Shown: one piece after another, positions 59,977 to 64,000 of the stretch
Numbering within the stretch: position 1 is the stretch's first letter
How the letters are laid out: the number at the start of each line of letters is the position of its first letter
Assembly (NCBI GenBank): GCA_011033025.1
Contig: WFMF01000344.1
Location: 124,001-188,000 of the forward strand
Length of the DNA: 64,000 bases
Source of the DNA: Beroe forskalii
Lineage: Eukaryota > Ctenophora > Nuda > Beroida > Beroidae
Direction of reading: 5' to 3'
The notes under the pieces: model-generated
What the model was told of the DNA's origin: nothing
Database searches by the model: none
Seen by the model: only the letters and a program-made list of their open reading frames with translations
Translations under genes and position numbers: made by a program

Positions 59977-62279
59977 TTAGCCAAGGTCTCCAACTTCACG
60001 GTCTACTGGAATAACCCTGCCACCCTACTCTTCAACCTTCCTCAACATGACATCGAGAAGGAGCTCATGAACCTGATAGTCACTGATGAGAGACCTAATG
60101 ATCAGCACAAGTTTGGTGAGTGAGATAATAGATAAGAAATGGAGGGGGGAGATAGAGACAAGAGATGAAAAATGGGTTGGTCTTCTAATAGGCGCCCTGA
60201 ATAAATAGGCGGTCTCAATGACGTCATTTGCATTACGCGCGATGCAAAATTGTTGAAAATAACCGCTTTTTTATAGTCTTTTTTTATTGTTTCTACTCTA
60301 ACAACTCTTTTTTTCAGTGATTCACCCCATGGGATGCGTAGTGAAGATCATCATAGATCCCAGTAACACGGTTGTCATGGATATGCCCAAAGCGTCCCTT
60401 TCTGTCCACTTTACGTCGCTTGTGACTGAGGTGAGCGTCGGTAGGGCATTGAAAAGGTGAAAACCTAGCTTGGATTCGAGCATCCGAGCTCTATAATGAT
60501 TTTTTGTCAGCTGTCAATCCATGACATTCGAACATCCACGAAATTTGTGGCGGAAAGAGATAACAATTGCAAAATAATATGCTAATTACTTAATTAGGGT
60601 AATTACAGGCTAGACGCAAGTCTTGACCCCATGATTCCAGGTCCGAAGGACGCAGTACCTTGACACCATGATACTACTGGATCACATGGAAAGAGGGAAG
60701 AAGAAACAGGCGTTCGCTAAGTGGCACCCTGGAGTACCCATACTGGGGAACAGTATGCCCTGGTATGTCAGCTTTGTTTTGCCAAATTCGTTCAATTTGA
60801 AGTCATAGCAGCGTAAAAATTTCAAGATCAACCATCAACGGAATTAAAAATGTTACGAATTTTACGAGATATCGAAAAAGTAAAAAGAATGCCATAATCA
60901 TGAACCACCCAGTAAAACTTCACTTCATATCACGCCAGGTGGAACTATTTGTACCGGTACTGCTACGAGACTCGAGTAAAGCGGAAGGTGGTTGCCTGGA
61001 GATGGGAGACTATTAAGCAACACAGGGACAACTGTAGGGAGTACACGGCCCTCAGGTTCGTCTGAAAACACAGAGTTTACAAGTTTATTTGGCAAAAACT
61101 GTCGAGGGGCGCCAAACATCAGACAACTCCAAAATCACCTCGGTAAGAATCATAAAAAGACAAAAGAGTGAAATTCAATAAACCGTAACTATTTTTTTAG
61201 TAAATTAATAACATTTCAGAGTAAAGGAGATCACAGGAAAGCCGTCGCTGAACGAGCTAACTAGGATAACGGAGCTGTTTGACGTTCTGGACATTGTCAA
61301 CATCACGATATGCGAACAAAATGAGTGATTTTCAATATTTTATAAGACCTAGCTCTGTTTTTCTTTTTTCATGTGTCCTCATCATGACAGTCCTTTCAAA
61401 TTTCTAGCCGTCAAATTTCTAACTTTTTAGCAACCAACTATTTCACACCCTCCCCATTTCAGACGCTAAAGTAGAGAGCGATAAGATTGCTGCTGCCAAC
61501 AGTGGCTGGTTCAGCAGCTGGTGGGGAGGGGGGAACAGCAATGCGAACACTTCAGTTGCTGATAGGTTCGGACTGACGATGGATGAGAAGGATACTCTCT
61601 ATCAAGCTATAGGTACTATACCCTCGTGTTCATCAAAAAATTTACTGCTTGTTGTTTTTTCTTTGACACCATCATTTGGTTCTGACACCAGTGCTTCATC
61701 TTGACACCACTTAACTCTGAAACTACTTCATTCTGACACCACTCCACTCTTACGCCACTCCACTTTGACACCATTCCACTCTGACATGTCAATCCACTCT
61801 GACACCACTCCGTTCTTGACACCACTCCGTCCTTGAAACCACTTCACCTTGACACCACTCCACTCTGACACCACTTCATCTTGACACCACTTTCAATCAG
61901 TGTATTTTCCCAGAACAAAGTGAAGCAGCCGCCTCCTCACAGATTTACCCTGAGAACTACGTGAAGATTAAACTGAAGCTGGACGTGGACAAAGTGTCGT
62001 TTAAACTTAGTGACGATGTCAAACTTATTGCTGAGGTAAGAATATGATGAGGATTTTGAAAACTTCAAGAATTGAAAAAGGTAATCGCAAACATTCCCTA
62101 ACATCTGCTTATCTGGGACTGAAGATTATTTTTCCTCCAGGCAGCAGTGCAAGGAATAACAAGTGAGCTGGGAATCATCCCCCACGGTAACGGAATACAC
62201 CTGCACTACCAGATACAAACTGTCTACGTGGTATCAGACAAGAGCAGTATCCTCACTCCCACTGACTCCCAGAGCATCG
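59977..62279 (+). CDS. VPS13-family bridge-like lipid transfer protein, partial
   Basis: Eight exons: 59977-60115, 60318-60430, 60641-60762, 60939-61055, 61220-about 61317, 61463-61612, 61914-62035, 62141-62279. They encode the N-terminal region after the chorein domain: KVSNFTVYWNN, then HPMGCVVKI, then the hallmark MPWWNYLYRYCYETRV, VVAWRWETIKQHRDN and CREYTALR, then LTRITELFDVLDI, the Gly/Trp motif GWFSSWWGG, and KLKLDVDKVSFKL. VPS13 proteins form hydrophobic grooves that move lipids between membranes at contact sites. The first exon enters in phase 0 and the last leaves in phase 1, so both gene ends are missing; the gene probably continues past 64000. The junction 61317/61463 is off by one base with visible sites; removing one A from the AAAA run near 61310 would restore it. 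Which VPS13 paralogue is unclear. Confidence 0.92.
61665..61900 (+). repeat. 16-bp minisatellite in a VPS13 intron
   Basis: About 15 degenerate units of TGACACCACTCCACTC fill the intron between 61612 and 61914. Confidence 0.85.
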
Positions 62280-62287
62280 GTAAGTGG

Positions 62288-62320
62288 GTTGCCTGGCAAC
62301 CGTTAGTGTTGCTTAGCAAC
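62288..62320. promoter_or_regulatory. Pair of RFX X-box-like palindromes
   Basis: GTTGCCTGGCAAC (62288-62300) and GTTGCTTAGCAAC (62308-62320) both fit the imperfect inverted repeat bound by RFX factors. They start 8 bp inside a VPS13 intron. Function is inferred from the motif only. Confidence 0.4.
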
Positions 62321-63711
62321 AGCGCTGTATATGTTGAGCAGCCATACTGTTTTTATTGAAATTTCAAGCAATGAAGTTGTGTTGACTGTTGTTAACCAAC
62401 TCCGCTGTGCTTTTTAAGTTTTTAACAGCAATAAACTAATAAAGCACTAAGTGTTTTGATTTCTTTCCTTTTTATAAACTGCTGCTTACTAAGTTGACCT
62501 TCTATTAATATCCATGTATTCTCGCTGCATTGTAAGTATTTCCACTGGAGCATTGGTGTACACACCGTTATCTCGTGTGGACATCAATTCTTTGTTGCCA
62601 TCGACTCTCCGGAATAAAAGACCATACATTCATCCCATAGAATGAATTGCTGTATTATCATTTATCACATTCAAGTCACATAAAAAATTAAGTTTCAAGT
62701 TGGTGAATTTATTATGCCTATAATTATGTTTCTTATTCAGTCATAAAATTAACAATTTTACACAAAAGCCGAAAGTAATAATGTTACTACAATCTAAAGA
62801 GTGTATTTCGATAAATATACGTGACCAAACTCCAAAGAGTGTCAAATAACATTGATTTCCTGGAAGCGTTAAAATACAAACGTTGCAGAAGATCAATAAT
62901 GGCTGTTGAAAAGGACGTCATTTTTCTATTAAATGCTGCGCTTTGGTGACATCAAAACGCCTTATAATCTAATAGTTTTCGTGTGGCTATTATCACCAGG
63001 TTGCTTCTCATCTTGTATGTTTGTATGTAATTAAGCACACGCAAGTATCGAATAACGAGAAACAATATTAGCTCATTTGCGCACGGAATATAAATTGGAT
63101 ATTTGGATGTAGGTATTACAGAGTCGGAAACAGACAAAAGTATTACTGTTACAGAGTGAGTTACAAGATGTAAATTGTACAGTGTACTTGTACAATAGTA
63201 CAATGCCTGAAACGAGGATTTGGACTTCAGTCTATTGTCTAATGTATGAATTTGTATGAAGAGTCAACAGAGAAGACAGGAAAAGTCGTAAATATCAAAG
63301 TTCAGTAGGCGTAGAAATTGCGCTAGATCATTATTTACAATGGATAACGGAGAGCGATCTAGCTTTCATATTAATATGATGTCGGAGGAATTTGTGAGGA
63401 TCCGTGATATTATATTAAATCATGTTTAAATGCTTTAAACTGTCTTGCTTTTCTGAATGGCCATTGCAGGGTAGTGAGTCTTTCACCAATAAAAGCGTTA
63501 AATTGGTTAGTCCCTAATTAGATAATTACAGAACATCATTGTGAGTAAAGCTTCTTTGTATTATTTATAATTTCTACGACATGTATAATGACAATGCTTC
63601 GAGAGGAGTTATAATTGGTGCGCAAGCAATTCCCGACTTCATGTAACATTCAGATCGGCAAGGCGTCAGGGAGATGCTTACTGGGGGAGCCAGTGGATTT
63701 ATAAGTTTATT

Positions 63712-63742
63712 GTTGCCTAGCAACAATAGGTTGCTTAGCAAC
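63712..63742. promoter_or_regulatory. Second pair of X-box-like palindromes
   Basis: GTTGCCTAGCAAC (63712-63724) and GTTGCTTAGCAAC (63730-63742), spaced almost as in the pair at 62288. Confidence 0.4.
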
Positions 63743-64000
63743 AATATATGAAGTTCGCAGTAATAATAAGCAGCTTGACGCCATATTTAGTTTTATCACT
63801 TTAAAGCATGAAAGTGACATCACTTTGCTGTTTGTGTGCTGTTCAGGAACTGTTTCCTCTTCAAGACTTCAGGAACAGTTTCCAGCGTCATCCGAGGAAC
63901 AGTAGCTGGTAGCCCATTTGGCGTTTACCTTGACCAGTCAGCGTCTGTGATTTATGAGATACTGCGCGCTGATTGGGCTATCCTAGAGGAGCTGTGGGTA

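Larger units (their letters stand above)
62280..64000. other. Intron or 3' sequence of the VPS13-type gene
   Basis: No confident exon. A good acceptor at about 63846 leads into an open stretch to the window end, but only in a frame that does not match the phase-1 donor at 62280, so it is not called. Two pairs of X-box-like palindromes lie at 62288-62320 and 63712-63742. Confidence 0.4.

Noticed and set aside
63846..64000. A next VPS13 exon
   Set aside because: The open frame to the window end does not match the incoming phase, and the residues lack a convincing family match.

Overview
This window is nuclear DNA from an animal. Its genes have many short GT-AG introns and belong to metazoan families: an adhesion GPCR, an integrin beta, a single-exon class A-like GPCR, TMEM260 and VPS13. 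Low overall GC, compact introns and single-exon GPCRs suggest a marine invertebrate, possibly a non-bilaterian such as a sponge, placozoan or ctenophore. That placement is inference, and no species is claimed.

Layout. 342-3438 (+): last eight exons of an adhesion GPCR, from the GAIN/GPS region through 7TM to the stop. 3780-5500: GC-rich dispersed repeats and two small inverted-repeat elements carrying degenerate telomeric repeats. 5633-10139 (+): a complete eight-exon penicillin-acylase-family (Ntn hydrolase) gene. 10508-13565: a 3.06-kb foldback element made of minisatellites. 13917-18418 (+): a nine-exon nuclear-type protein with a C-terminal RRM; its largest intron holds a 457-bp tandem repeat. 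19325-20520: a TCGA-rich palindromic satellite. 22732-24472 (+): the N-terminal part of a TMEM260-type O-mannosyltransferase, followed at 24553-28095 by ten copies of a 354-bp satellite. 31498-32430 (+): a single-exon 7TM receptor. 32660-36302: a cluster of MITE/foldback elements. 37686-44515 (-): most of an integrin beta gene. 49811-50240: another MITE. About 50930-55506 (-): a dead non-LTR retrotransposon split by a 2.0-kb TTAA-flanked piggyBac-like element. 56513-57955: a 19-bp minisatellite. 59977-62279 (+): N-terminal-region exons of a VPS13-type lipid-transfer protein, which probably continues out of the window.

The genes do not form a pathway or operon. The adhesion GPCR, integrin and 7TM receptor are surface proteins; TMEM260 is an ER glycosyltransferase family; VPS13 acts at membrane contact sites. 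The unusual content lies between and inside the genes. There are many inverted-repeat elements, two of which share a terminal motif with the large foldback. The integrin gene has repeated copies of its exon edges inside its introns. I found no coherent new defence-like or multi-gene system. The strongest leads are the minisatellite foldback family, the telomere-repeat MITEs and the integrin exon-boundary duplications.
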